From Microvirga sp. SRT01 (GTDB taxonomy: Bacteria; Pseudomonadota; Alphaproteobacteria; Sphingomonadales; Sphingomonadaceae), in the NCBI GenBank assembly GCA_018139225.1, contig JAGSNX010000003.1, positions 124,001 through 188,000 on the forward strand: a stretch of DNA of 64,000 bases, read 5' to 3'. The translations under genes and the position numbers were made by a program. Each line of letters begins with the position of its first letter. Positions within the stretch are counted from its first letter, which is position 1. Below the pieces are notes generated by a model. That model was not told where the DNA came from. It did not search any database and worked only from the letters and a program-made list of their open reading frames with translations. Of the stretch, positions 44,961 to 54,254 are shown piece after piece.

Positions 44961-45833
44961 CTAGGCGTTCCGCGCCGAAAAACCAGTGGGCAAGCGGCCC
45001 GCCCGCAGCAGGTCGGCCAGCGCACGACCATCCTCCCCAGCCTCACGCAGGGCTGCCAACGTCGGCGCACCGTGCCGCTTCGCCAGCCGCTCGCCGTTCG
45101 GGCCGGTCAGCAGCGGATGATGACGATAGCGCGGCGTCGGCACCGCGAGCAGCGCCTGCAACAATCGGTGGATGTGCGTCGCGGCGAACAGGTCGATACC
45201 GCGCACCACGTCCGTCACGCCCTGCGCCGCGTCGTCGACGGTGACCGCCAGATGATAGCTGGACGGCGCATCCTTCCGCGCCAGCACGACATCACCCTGC
45301 GCCGCCGCCTCGCACGCAATGGTCCCCGCAGTTTCGTCCCACCAGTTCAGCGGCCCGGTCCGCGCCAGCGCCTTCGCGACATCCAGTCGCCAGCAATGCG
45401 GCGCATCCGTGTCCTCGTGGCGCGGCCGGTTTCGGCAGATACCCGGATACACCGCCTCCGGCCCGTGCGGCGCCGACAGGCTGGCCGCGATCGCCGCACG
45501 CGTGCAGTAGCAGCGATAGACCAGCCCCATCGCGTCCAGCTTCGCAAGTGCTTCGGCGTACAGGTCCAGCCGCTGCGACTGGAACACCGGCCCTTCCCAG
45601 CGGAGCCCCAGCCAGGCGAGATCGGCCAGGATGGCCGCGACATGCTCCGGCCGGCTCCGCGTCCCGTCGATATCCTCGATCCGCAGCAGGAACCGCCCGC
45701 CCCGCGTAACCGCGAAGTCATGCGCGCGAATCGCGGAGGCGGCATGCCCCAGATGCAGCCGCCCGGTCGGGCTTGGGGCGAAGCGGGTAACTATCCCCCC
45801 TTGACCCGGAATCATGCTCCGTGCTGTCATCAT
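44961..45833 (-). CDS. gluQRS: Glutamyl-Q tRNA(Asp) synthetase
   Basis: 290 residues. A truncated GluRS that glutamylates queuosine in tRNA(Asp). FAPSPTGRLHLGHA is the HIGH region; zinc ligands are in YRCYCTR and YPGICRN; KMSKS is replaced by LAKRH as usual in this family. ATG 45815 is an alternative start. Divergent from the HNH gene. Confidence 0.94.
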   Translation of the reverse strand: MMTARSMIPGQGGIVTRFAPSPTGRLHLGHAASAIRAHDFAVTRGGRFLLRIEDIDGTRSRPEHVAAILADLAWLGLRWEGPVFQSQRLDLYAEALAKLDAMGLVYRCYCTRAAIAASLSAPHGPEAVYPGICRNRPRHEDTDAPHCWRLDVAKALARTGPLNWWDETAGTIACEAAAQGDVVLARKDAPSSYHLAVTVDDAAQGVTDVVRGIDLFAATHIHRLLQALLAVPTPRYRHHPLLTGPNGERLAKRHGAPTLAALREAGEDGRALADLLRAGRLPTGFSARNA

Positions 45834-45895
45834 GGCGTCACGCCGATGGGCGACAGCGCCCGCGAGATCATCGGCGAATTCGCTTGGGAGGGCGC

Positions 45896-46462
45896 GTGTT
45901 TCATCCCGACCTGATCCGGCACCCCGACAGTTGTCCCACGCTCGTGCTCAACGCGGACTATACGCCGCTGTCCTATTACCCGCTCAGCCTGTGGCCGTGG
46001 CAGACCGCCGTCAAGGCGATGTTCCTCGACCGCGTCGACGTCGTCGCGCATTACGAGCGGGAGGTGCACAGCGCCAAGGTGTCGCTGAAGCTGCCGTCCG
46101 TAATCGCGCTGAAGCAATATGTGAAGCCGTCGCAATTTCCCGCCTTCACCCGCTTCAACTTGTTCCTGCGCGATCGGTTCGCCTGCCAATATTGCGGCGT
46201 CGCGCGCGATCTGACCTTCGACCATGTCGTCCCGCGCGCGCAGGGCGGACGGACGACATGGGAAAACGTGGTCACCGCCTGCGCCCCCTGCAACCTGAAA
46301 AAAGGCGGTCGAACGCCGAAACAGGCGGCGATGCCATTGTATGTGGAGCCTATACGCCCCACCAATTGGCATCTGCAGGAACATGGGCGGTCCTTCCCGC
46401 CCAATTACCTGCACGATACGTGGCATGACTGGCTCTACTGGGATATCGAGCTGGAAGCCTGA
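45896..46462 (+). CDS. HNH endonuclease domain protein
   Basis: 188 residues from GTG 45896, supported by GGGAGG five bases upstream. The HNH motif is clear: CQYCG, LTFDHVVPRAQGG, WENVVTACAPCNLKKG. It is widespread in bacteria as a standalone gene; function may be DNA repair but is unproven. Confidence 0.92.
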   Translation: MFHPDLIRHPDSCPTLVLNADYTPLSYYPLSLWPWQTAVKAMFLDRVDVVAHYEREVHSAKVSLKLPSVIALKQYVKPSQFPAFTRFNLFLRDRFACQYCGVARDLTFDHVVPRAQGGRTTWENVVTACAPCNLKKGGRTPKQAAMPLYVEPIRPTNWHLQEHGRSFPPNYLHDTWHDWLYWDIELEA

Positions 46463-46488
46463 ACGACTGGGCTGAATTGGGGATATCG

Positions 46489-46893
46489 ATGCGGATCGTG
46501 GTGGCGGGCGTGATGGCGCTCGCAGTGGCGGCGTGCGGCGACAAGGCGCAGGACAATATGGCGGCGGCCGATGCGAAGGCCGCGAACTTCACGCCGCCCT
46601 CGGTCACGTCGCGACTCGATTACGGCGGCGCGATCAGCCGCCGGTTCCGCACGCTCGATCGCAATGGCGACGACGCGCTGACCACGGACGAACTGCCTCG
46701 CGCCAACACGCGGCTGACCACCCTCGACCGCAACGGCGACGGCAAGATCACCCAGATCGAATATTCCGAAGGGCTGCTCGCGCGGTTCGATGCGATGGAC
46801 CTGAACCACGACGGGACCGTCACCTCCGAGGAGCGTGAAGCCTATCGCGGTGGTCAGCGCGGCGCGCCGACCCCGGTCGCGCCGGGGCCGTAA
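46489..46893 (+). CDS. EF-hand domain lipoprotein
   Basis: 134 residues. Lipobox LAVAAC near residue 15. Three EF-hand-type loops: DRNGDDALTTDE, DRNGDGKITQIE and DLNHDGTVTSEE, all with calcium ligands. Periplasmic calcium binding likely, role unknown. The downstream small genes run the other way. Confidence 0.88.
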   Translation: MRIVVAGVMALAVAACGDKAQDNMAAADAKAANFTPPSVTSRLDYGGAISRRFRTLDRNGDDALTTDELPRANTRLTTLDRNGDGKITQIEYSEGLLARFDAMDLNHDGTVTSEEREAYRGGQRGAPTPVAPGP

Positions 46894-46920
46894 GCCCTGG
46901 TTCCGTGAAGACCAGCCGCC

Positions 46921-47181
46921 CTACCAGCTTCTGGGCGAATGGCCGACGCGCTTGGCCACCGCCGCCTCGACCTCGTTGAGCTGCGCGCGGCTGAGAACGC
47001 CCGCCGCCAACAGGCTGCGCATCAGTTCGTCGCACAGCGCGGCGAGGAAGTGCAGCTCGTTCCGCTCCTCCGCGCCACGCCCATCATCGCCCAACCCGCC
47101 GTCGCCGAGCCCATCGTCAACCGTGAGAAGCTCCACCGGGCTGGCGTCATCGCGCCAGCCCTGATCCAGACCCATATCCAT
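46921..47181 (-). CDS. Small acidic hypothetical protein
   Basis: 86 residues, N-terminal half acidic and glycine-rich (GDGGLGDDGRGAEERNE), C-terminal half helical (LAALCDELMRSLLAAGVLS). No family recognised. It is followed on the same strand by no close gene. Confidence 0.5.
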   Translation of the reverse strand: MDMGLDQGWRDDASPVELLTVDDGLGDGGLGDDGRGAEERNELHFLAALCDELMRSLLAAGVLSRAQLNEVEAAVAKRVGHSPRSW

Positions 47182-47217
47182 GCCGTCATCTCCTCTACGC
47201 GTGTACGCTGACGATGA

Positions 47218-47520
47218 TTACTCCTCCTTGACGTCCCCATAGGGGTTGCCGAGGAATTCGGCTTCGAGGCGACCCAGTTTCTCGCGCCGCTGGAGGAGGA
47301 GTTTGGTTAACAGCGGCATGATCTGGATCGCCGCATCGACCTCGTCCTTCCCCGCCTCCTGATCGCACAGCACCTGCATCTGCCGCTTCACTTCGTCCTC
47401 GGTCGCCTGAAGCAGGCCCTGCGCCATCCGAAGCTGCGATCTCTGCACATCCTTCGCCAACCGACGCGCCCTGCGCAGCAGGGTGAGCTTGTCGGTGATG
47501 TCGATGATGATGGCCACCAC
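47218..47520 (-). CDS. Small helical hypothetical protein
   Basis: 100 residues, highly charged and helical (LLRRARRLAKDVQRSQLRMA), likely coiled coil (about 12-85). No family recognised. Starts with ATG and is on the same strand as the neighbour at 46921. Confidence 0.6.
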   Translation of the reverse strand: MVAIIIDITDKLTLLRRARRLAKDVQRSQLRMAQGLLQATEDEVKRQMQVLCDQEAGKDEVDAAIQIMPLLTKLLLQRREKLGRLEAEFLGNPYGDVKEE

Positions 47521-47665
47521 GTCCGAATGGCAGCGTCCTGACGGATGTTCCTCAATTACTGGCGCATCGACGCGCCTAAAATGGCGTTAATCGAGCATCG
47601 TGGTTAACGTCTGCAGCCACCGCCCCGGACCGGGACATCGCGCATGAAAATTAACCTGTTGCGTG

Positions 47666-47950
47666 TCAGGACCGCCGGATGGCCTGTTGCACATCGCGGC
47701 ATCGCGCCTCCCACCAGGGGAAGACGGCGGATTGTGCCGCCATACCGTCGAACTGGTCTTCCATCGTCGACCGAAGGCGTTCGGCCAGCGCGCGCAGCGG
47801 CTCCGCGCCGTCGCCGATGAGCGGATCGGCGGCAATGCGCTCGAGCTCGCCGATATCCGCCGCCATCGCCGCGAACTCCCGCGTAACGCCAGCGGAGCGG
47901 CTCCCGAAGGGGTCGCTGGACTGACGGATCGGAGCATGGTCATGCCGCAC
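47666..47950 (-). CDS. Small hypothetical protein
   Basis: 94 residues with a helical C-terminal part (ALAERLRSTMEDQFDGMAAQ) and WWEARCRDVQQAI. No recognised domain. Coding rests only on frame and composition. Confidence 0.45.
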   Translation of the reverse strand: MRHDHAPIRQSSDPFGSRSAGVTREFAAMAADIGELERIAADPLIGDGAEPLRALAERLRSTMEDQFDGMAAQSAVFPWWEARCRDVQQAIRRS

Positions 47951-48026
47951 ATCGCCCGAATACGCCGAAGACGTTTAACGATTCTGAAGATCGCGACCGG
48001 CAGGTCCGCTCTTGGCCGGTAAGAGC

Positions 48027-50753
48027 ATGACAGTTGACGCCCGCCCTGCCGCAGCGCAGCATCGTCGCATGGCCAGCCTTCCCCCCATCGCGAACAATCC
48101 CGACATCCGATACCTCGGCGCGCTGCTCGGCGACGTGATCCGCGCCTATGGCGGCGAGCGGCTGTTCGCGGCGACGGAGACGATCCGCCGTGCCTCGGTC
48201 GAACGGCACCGCGGCCTGAACGACGGCGCGTCCGTCGACCTCCAGCTCGAAAAGCTCGACCTCAACGAGACGCTGGATTTCGTTCGCGGCTTCATGCTGT
48301 TCTCGATGCTGGCGAACCTCGCCGAGGATCGTCAGGGCATCGCCGCCGAGGAGGGCGCGGACGTCGCCTCCGCGCTGCGCCGGCTCGCCGACGAGGGCGT
48401 CGATGCCGCGTCGGTACTGGCGCTGCTCGACCACGCGCTGGTCGCGCCCGTGCTGACCGCTCACCCGACCGAGGTGCGGCGCAAGAGCATGATCGACCAT
48501 CGCAACCGCATTGCCGAACTGTTGGCGATCCGCGACGCGGGGCGCGAGGAAACGACCGAAGGCGATCTCGTCGACGAAGCGATCACGCGGCAAATCGCCC
48601 TTTTGTGGCAGACGCGCGTCCTGCGCCGCGACCGGCTGGGGGTGGCGGACGAGGTGGAAACCGCGCTGTCCTATTTGCGCGACGTGTTCCTGCCGGTGTT
48701 GCCCGCCCTCTACCAGCGCTGGGACCGCGCGCTCGGGCATCGCACGCCGCCCTTCCTGCGACCGGGAAGCTGGATCGGCGGCGACCGCGACGGCAATCCC
48801 AACGTCACCGCGGCCTCGCTGACGCTGGCGCTGGGCCGCGCGAGCGAGGCGGTGCTCGGCTATTATTGCGATACGATCCACGCGCTGGGGGCGGAGTTGT
48901 CGATCTCCTCGCTGCGCATCGACATCGATCCCGCGGTCGAGGCGCTGGCGAATGCAAGCGGCGATACCGCCACCAGCCGTCAGGACGAACCGTTCCGCCG
49001 TGCGCTGTCGGGCATCTACGCGCGCCTCGCCGCCACCTATCAGGCGCTGACCGGCAAGGGCGCGCCCCGGCCCGGCGCGCTCCGCGGCGCACGCTACCCC
49101 GACCCACAGGCGTTCCGCGCCGATCTGGTCACGCTCGCCCGCGCGCTGGCGACGATGGGCGCGATCAAGGGCGGGGACGGTGCCTTGCGGTCGAGCGGCG
49201 CGCTCGGCCGGCTGGTCCGCGCGGTCGACGTGTTCGGATTTCACCTCGCCGCGCTCGACCTGCGCCAGAATTCCGCGGTGCACGAACGCGTCGTTGCGGA
49301 ACTGCTCGCGGTCGCCGGGGTCGACGCCGACTATCTCGCGCTCGACGAAGCGGCGCGGATCGCGCTTCTCCGCCGCGAACTCGCATCGCCACGTCCGCTG
49401 ACCAGCCGCTTCCACGCCTATTCGGACGAAACCGCGTCCGAACTCGCGATCGTCCAGGCCGCGGCGGAGGCGCATGCCCGTTACGGCCCCGCCGCGATCG
49501 GCATCTACATCGTGTCGATGGCCAAATCGGTGTCCGACCTGCTGGAGGTGCACCTGCTGCTCAAGGAAGCCGGCCTCTACCGTCCTGGCGACACGCCGAC
49601 TGCCGCAATCATGGCCGTGCCCCTGTTCGAGACGATCGAGGATCTGGAGGCGGCACCGGCGATCATGACCGACTGGTTCGCGCTCCCGGAAGTGGCCGCG
49701 ATCGCCGCCGCCCGCGGGCATCAGGAGGTGATGATCGGCTATTCCGATTCGAACAAGGACGGCGGCTACCTGTCTTCGACCTGGGGTCTGTCCAAGGCAT
49801 CGACGGCGCTCCGCCCGGTGTTCGAGGCGGCGGGCGTCGGCATGCAGCTGTTCCACGGACGCGGCGGCGCGGTCGGGCGCGGCGGCGGCTCCGCCTTCGC
49901 GGCGATCCGTGCGCAGCCGACCGGCACCGTGCAGGGCCGCATCCGCATCACCGAACAGGGCGAGGTGATCGCCGCCAAATACGGCACCCGCGAAAGCGCG
50001 GCGACCAATCTGGAGGCGATCGCGTCGGCGACCTTGCTCGCCAGTCTCGAACCCGCACGCCTGTCCAACTCGGAAAACAGCGCCTTCGCCGCGGCGATGG
50101 AGACGCTGTCCGGCACCGCCTTCCGCGCCTATCGGGACCTCGTCTACGGTTCCGACGATTTCCGGACCTTCTTCCGCCAGATGACTCCAATCGCGGAGAT
50201 CGCGAACCTCAAGATCGGCAGCCGCCCCGCCAGCCGCACCAAGTCCGACCGGATCGAGGATCTGCGCGCGATCCCGTGGGTGTTCAGCTGGGCACAGGCG
50301 CGCGTGATGCTGCCCGGCTGGTACGGGGTCGGTCAGGCCATCGCGGCGTTCGGGGACAAGGGCCTGCTGCGCGAGATGGCGAAGGGTTGGCCGCTGTTCG
50401 CCTCCACGCTTGCCAACATGGAAATGGTGCTGGCGAAGTCGGACATGACCGTCGCGGCGCGCTATGCGGAGCTGGTCGAGGACGGTCTGCGCGACCGGTT
50501 CACGACGATCCGCGACGCGTGGCACCTGACGCAGGACGGTCTGCTCGCCACCACCGGCCAGTCGCGCCTGCTGGAGGATCACCCGGCGCTCGACGCCTCG
50601 ATCCGGCTGCGGCTGCCTTATATCGAGCCGCTCAACCTGCTCCAGATCGAACTGATGAAGCGCCACCGCGCCGGCGATCAGGACGAGCGGATCGGGGAGG
50701 GCATCCTGCTGTCGATCAACGCCATCGCGACGGGCCTGCGCAACTCGGGCTGA
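48027..50753 (+). CDS. ppc: Phosphoenolpyruvate carboxylase
   Basis: 908 residues from ATG 48027 (48069 also possible). Adds bicarbonate to PEP to form oxaloacetate. Catalytic motifs: TAHPTEVRRKSM (His), GGDRDGNPNVT, GYSDSNKDGGYLSSTWGL (Lys) and FHGRGGAVGRGGG. Ends in RNSG, near the usual NTG. Normal length. The opposite strand has a very long open frame, an artefact of high GC. Confidence 0.98.
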   Translation: MTVDARPAAAQHRRMASLPPIANNPDIRYLGALLGDVIRAYGGERLFAATETIRRASVERHRGLNDGASVDLQLEKLDLNETLDFVRGFMLFSMLANLAEDRQGIAAEEGADVASALRRLADEGVDAASVLALLDHALVAPVLTAHPTEVRRKSMIDHRNRIAELLAIRDAGREETTEGDLVDEAITRQIALLWQTRVLRRDRLGVADEVETALSYLRDVFLPVLPALYQRWDRALGHRTPPFLRPGSWIGGDRDGNPNVTAASLTLALGRASEAVLGYYCDTIHALGAELSISSLRIDIDPAVEALANASGDTATSRQDEPFRRALSGIYARLAATYQALTGKGAPRPGALRGARYPDPQAFRADLVTLARALATMGAIKGGDGALRSSGALGRLVRAVDVFGFHLAALDLRQNSAVHERVVAELLAVAGVDADYLALDEAARIALLRRELASPRPLTSRFHAYSDETASELAIVQAAAEAHARYGPAAIGIYIVSMAKSVSDLLEVHLLLKEAGLYRPGDTPTAAIMAVPLFETIEDLEAAPAIMTDWFALPEVAAIAAARGHQEVMIGYSDSNKDGGYLSSTWGLSKASTALRPVFEAAGVGMQLFHGRGGAVGRGGGSAFAAIRAQPTGTVQGRIRITEQGEVIAAKYGTRESAATNLEAIASATLLASLEPARLSNSENSAFAAAMETLSGTAFRAYRDLVYGSDDFRTFFRQMTPIAEIANLKIGSRPASRTKSDRIEDLRAIPWVFSWAQARVMLPGWYGVGQAIAAFGDKGLLREMAKGWPLFASTLANMEMVLAKSDMTVAARYAELVEDGLRDRFTTIRDAWHLTQDGLLATTGQSRLLEDHPALDASIRLRLPYIEPLNLLQIELMKRHRAGDQDERIGEGILLSINAIATGLRNSG

Positions 50754-50759
50754 CGCGCG

Positions 50760-51713
50760 TCAGCCCGAAAACCAGTGCTTGCGCAGGAACCACCCGATCA
50801 CCCCGACCGAAATCGCGATGCACATGCCGGCGATCATATCGAACGCCCACGGCTCCTTGGCGAACGGCAGCCCTTCCACGTTCATGCCGTACAGACCGGT
50901 CAGGAACGTCAGCGGCAGGAACACCATCGCCACGATCGAAATGACGAGCGAGCGGCTGTCGATCTGCTCCGCGCGCAGGTCGGACAGCGTTTCGTGCATC
51001 AATGCGGAGCGTTCGCGGATCGATTCCAGTTCCTCGGCCATGCGCGCGGCGCGGTCGGCGGCGGCGGCGATGTGGAGGCGGTCGTCGTCGCCCAGCCAGT
51101 CGCCCGACAACGACGCCAGCTTCTCCAGCGCTGCCCGCTGCGGGCTGAGGAAACGGCGATAGGTGATCGCCGCGACCCGCACCTTGCTGACGGTGCGGCG
51201 CAGGTCGAAGACGTGGTTGGGGTCCAGCCGCTCCTCGCAATCGTCCAGTTGATCGCCCAGATCGGCGACGTCGGGATCGAGGTCGTTGGTAATCGCCGCG
51301 GCAAAGGCGGTGATGAGGTCGCCGGGATCGCGAATCTCGCCCTTTGCGACCTCTTCCTTGACGACGCCGACCGCAATCATCGGTTTGCGCGTGACCGAGT
51401 AGCAGCGGCCCTTCACGGCCCAGATACGCACCGACGCCAGCAGATCCGAACTGTCGAGCGGATCGTGCGATCGGCCACGCAGGTTAAGGAACGCGCCGTG
51501 GCCGATCGCCTCGCACCGGGGGCGCGTTTCTGTCGCGGTCAGCGCATCGACGATATAGTCGTCGAGCTGCGCCACATCGTGCAGCCACGCGATCGTCTCC
51601 GCGTCGATCTGCGGCAAATGCACCCAGATGAGCTGGCACTGCTCCGCCATCGCGCGATCGAGGTCGATCGCCTCCGCCTGACCATCGACGATCCGGTAGC
51701 AATACGCCTTCAT
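50760..51713 (-). CDS. CorA/ZntB-type metal ion transporter
   Basis: 317 residues from ATG 51713. A long soluble N-terminal domain and coiled region (about 120-255) precede two membrane helices, with the GMN motif (YGMNVEGLPF) after the first. Members carry Mg2+, Co2+ or Zn2+ through a pentameric pore. Its start overlaps the stop of the precorrin-2 dehydrogenase gene (ATGA). Confidence 0.93.
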   Translation of the reverse strand: MKAYCYRIVDGQAEAIDLDRAMAEQCQLIWVHLPQIDAETIAWLHDVAQLDDYIVDALTATETRPRCEAIGHGAFLNLRGRSHDPLDSSDLLASVRIWAVKGRCYSVTRKPMIAVGVVKEEVAKGEIRDPGDLITAFAAAITNDLDPDVADLGDQLDDCEERLDPNHVFDLRRTVSKVRVAAITYRRFLSPQRAALEKLASLSGDWLGDDDRLHIAAAADRAARMAEELESIRERSALMHETLSDLRAEQIDSRSLVISIVAMVFLPLTFLTGLYGMNVEGLPFAKEPWAFDMIAGMCIAISVGVIGWFLRKHWFSG

Positions 51714-52465
51714 GCCATGTCCAGCCGGATCGAGAGGCCGGGTTCGTCGGTCGGTCCGCCCGCGATCCGCGCGGCATCGGCGCGGGCGCGGTCGAGGATC
51801 GCGCGCGGCACGTCCGCGGCATGGAAGACGCGGTCGGCGGAGGCGAGCAGTCTCGCCTGACGCAGGGTCAGGTCGTCCGGATCGGGCGAGGTCAGCGCAA
51901 TGCGGACGAGCGTAGCGGGCGCGGGCGCCTGCGGATCGACCAGCCACGCGGCGACATCGCGCTCCTCCAGCGGATCGAGCGGCCCGGCAGGGGCGAGTGC
52001 GGCGGCGATGGCGCGACGCCGCTCGCCTCCGTCGGGAAAGCGGGCGCGCAGCGTCGCGCGACCGGCGTGCAGCCCCTTCGCGAGCGTGCCGAGCGAGGCG
52101 GGCAGCAACGCCTCCAGCCGCTGGCGCAACGCCGCGGCGAGGCCCGCGGAGACGCCGCCGGTGCCGATCGCGACCAGCACCGGGTCGCGGTCGACGATCG
52201 CGGGCAGCGTGAAGTCGCAGTGATCGGGGCGATCGACGGCGTTGACGAGGATCCCGCGCGCCTTCAGCCGGGCGACCGCGGCCAGCGCCTCCGCTTCGTC
52301 GTCGAGCGCGACGATGGCGAGTGTGGCGGACACGTCCTCACCCACGACGACTGCCCCCGCACGGTCGAGCAGGCGGCGCTTGGCGTCCGCCGCCTCGCCC
52401 TCACCCAGCAGGATCACGGGGCGAGCGACGAGGCGGACGAAGAGCGGAAGGCTGTGGAGGGTCAT
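51710..52465 (-). CDS. Precorrin-2 dehydrogenase/sirohydrochlorin ferrochelatase (CysG-N type)
   Basis: 251 residues. MTLHSLPLFVRLVARPVILL starts a Rossmann-like domain resembling CysG/Met8 (ILLGEGEAADAKRRLL; VGAVD-type loop in NAVDRPDHCDFTLPAIV). It would oxidise precorrin-2 and insert iron for siroheme. The C-terminal ~90 residues (IALTSPDPDDLTLRQARLLA) resemble the start of a uroporphyrinogen methyltransferase domain but are truncated. Confidence 0.85.
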   Translation of the reverse strand: MTLHSLPLFVRLVARPVILLGEGEAADAKRRLLDRAGAVVVGEDVSATLAIVALDDEAEALAAVARLKARGILVNAVDRPDHCDFTLPAIVDRDPVLVAIGTGGVSAGLAAALRQRLEALLPASLGTLAKGLHAGRATLRARFPDGGERRRAIAAALAPAGPLDPLEERDVAAWLVDPQAPAPATLVRIALTSPDPDDLTLRQARLLASADRVFHAADVPRAILDRARADAARIAGGPTDEPGLSIRLDMA

Positions 52466-52502
52466 CGGCGGTAGCTGCTCATCCGATGGGCTTTCTGTGT
52501 CG

Positions 52503-52598
52503 CGTCATGCCGGGCCGGTCCCTGCATCCACCGGTGCGCGAACCGGCCGGCTGATCCTAGTGGCGAACCGTGGATGCCCGGACAAGCCCGGCATGACG
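52503..52598. repeat. Palindromic intergenic repeat (REP-like)
   Basis: CGTCATGCCGGGC (52503-52515) and GCCCGGCATGACG (52586-52598) are exact inverted ends; inside, CATCCACCGG and CCGTGGATG also pair. Repeats with this CGTCATGCCGGGC end are common in alphaproteobacterial genomes. Located between lysA and the CysG-N gene, no coding capacity. Confidence 0.8.
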
Positions 52599-52635
52599 GG
52601 TCGGGTTCCTACCTCAGCAAAAGCCCAGTCAGGGA

Positions 52636-53898
52636 TTACCCCGCCAGCCAATCCGGCACGCGCTCCGCCGCGATCAGCGCCTCCGCCGCGACGCGGTCGG
52701 CGACCACCGCATACCGATCGCCGTCGACCAGCACTTCGGGCACCAGCGGGCGGCTGTTGTAGGTCGACGCCATCGTCGCGCCGTACGCCCCCGCCGTCCG
52801 CAACACCGCGAGATCGCCCGACGCGACCGCATCGATATCGCGGCCCATCGCGAAGGTGTCCCCGCTCTCGCACACCGGGCCGGCGATGTTCGCGATCATT
52901 CGCTCGCCGGTCGGCTCCACCGCAACGAAATCGTGATAGGCATCGTACAGCGCGACGCGGGCAAGGTCGTTCATCGCCGCATCGACGATGACATAGGGGT
53001 GGACGACGCCCGGCTTGACCCAGATAACTTCGGTCGCGAGCACGCCCGCATTGCCGGCGATGACGCGGCCGGGTTCGAACATCAGCTCTACGTCCCACCC
53101 TTTGGTGACGCGCGCGACCATCGCGCCGTAATCGGCGGGAGACGGCGGCATGTCGCCGCTCCTGTACGGCACGCCCAGACCGCCGCCAAGGTCGACATGC
53201 GTGACCGTGTGGCCGCTCGCGCGCAACTCCGCGACGAGATCGCCGACGCGCGCATAGGCCGCCTCCAGCGGGGCGAGGTCGAACAACTGGCTGCCGATAT
53301 GGATCGCGATCCCACGCAGGTTCAGGCCCGGCAGACCCGACAGGCGCGCATACATGTCCGCCGCCTGATCGATCGGCACGCCGAACTTGTTCTCCTTCAT
53401 GCCGGTCGAGATCTTGGCGTGCGTGCCGGCGTCGACATCGGGGTTCACGCGCAGCGTCGCGGGGGCAGTCAGCCCCCGTTCGGCGGCGAGCGCGGCGAGG
53501 ACGACGCCCTCCTCCTCCAGCTCCAGGTTGAACTGGCCGATGCCGGCGTCGAGCGCGGCGGCCAGTTCGGCGCGGGTCTTGCCGACGCCCGAGAAGACGA
53601 TGTCGGCGGGCGGCATGCCAGCGGCCAGCGCCCGCTTCATCTCGCCGACCGACACTACGTCCGCGCCGTAGCCTTCGTCGGCGAGGACGCGGAGGACGGC
53701 GAGGTTGGGATTGGCCTTGATCGCGTAGGCGAGGTGCTTGCGCGAAACATCCTTCAACCCCTCACGGAACACCTGCGCATGGCGGCGCAACGTGGCGGCG
53801 GAGTAGATGTAGACGGGCGTCCCGACCGCCTCTGCGATCGCGGGTACGGATACGTCCTCGACGTGGAGGACACCGTCCCGATAGGCGAAATGGTCCAT
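52636..53898 (-). CDS. lysA: Diaminopimelate decarboxylase
   Basis: 420 residues. PLP-dependent final step of lysine synthesis. PLP lysine in HLAYAIKANPNLAVLRVL, glycine-rich EPGRVIAGNAGVL, and the active-site Cys in AGPVCESGDTFA from the partner subunit. Normal length. Separated from the downstream gene by a REP-like repeat and from argH/lipoprotein by another. Confidence 0.97.
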   Translation of the reverse strand: MDHFAYRDGVLHVEDVSVPAIAEAVGTPVYIYSAATLRRHAQVFREGLKDVSRKHLAYAIKANPNLAVLRVLADEGYGADVVSVGEMKRALAAGMPPADIVFSGVGKTRAELAAALDAGIGQFNLELEEEGVVLAALAAERGLTAPATLRVNPDVDAGTHAKISTGMKENKFGVPIDQAADMYARLSGLPGLNLRGIAIHIGSQLFDLAPLEAAYARVGDLVAELRASGHTVTHVDLGGGLGVPYRSGDMPPSPADYGAMVARVTKGWDVELMFEPGRVIAGNAGVLATEVIWVKPGVVHPYVIVDAAMNDLARVALYDAYHDFVAVEPTGERMIANIAGPVCESGDTFAMGRDIDAVASGDLAVLRTAGAYGATMASTYNSRPLVPEVLVDGDRYAVVADRVAAEALIAAERVPDWLAG

Positions 53899-53917
53899 GC
53901 GATTCCTAAGTTCGATA

Positions 53918-54013
53918 GCCCCTCCCCTTCAGGGGAGGGGTTGGGGTGGGGCCTCTCCGCCAGCGACGGGCTTGCGGAAGCACCCCACCCCCCGCCCCCC
54001 TCAAGGGGAGGGG
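53918..54013. repeat. Pair of inverted G/C palindromes (REPIN-like)
   Basis: CCCCTCCCC-TTCA-GGGGAGGGG (53919-53940) and CCCCTCAAGGGGAGGGG (53997-54013) flank a middle segment; GGGGTGGGG and CCCCACCCC next to them also pair. Sits just upstream of lysA and after the lipoprotein stop. Related in style to the repeats at 7030-7088 and 13738-13765. Confidence 0.75.
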
Positions 54014-54020
54014 TGAAAGA

Positions 54021-54254
54021 TCACTGCGGCGGCAGGTTGAAATCGTCGGAGCGGCGCTCTTCCGAACGGCGCAGCAGCTCGTCGTTGCGGAGCGGGCGTT
54101 GCTGCGTCGTCGGGGTCAGCAACTGCGCCGGCGTCGGCGTCGCGCGCGCGCCGACCGGGGCGACGGGCAGCTTGCCGCCCGGCGGCGGTTGCAACCCGTC
54201 CGCCGCGCCGCACCCGGCGAGCAGCAACGCCGCGAAAAGAACGAGACGCGTCAT
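54021..54254 (-). CDS. Small lipoprotein
   Basis: 77 residues. [20 protein letters not shown] has a clear lipobox (LAGC). The rest is proline-rich ([20 protein letters not shown]) and unstructured. Its ATG overlaps the argH stop (ATGA), an arrangement found with argH in sphingomonads. Function unknown. Confidence 0.85.
   Translation of the reverse strand: MTRLVLFAALLLAGCGAADGLQPPPGGKLPVAPVGARATPTPAQLLTPTTQQRPLRNDELLRRSEERRSDDFNLPPQ

Noticed and set aside
47940..50666. Open frame of over 900 codons on the minus strand opposite ppc
   Set aside because: It mirrors ppc codon by codon, has arginine/glutamine-rich composition and no domain; in GC-rich DNA the antisense frame of a gene often lacks stops.
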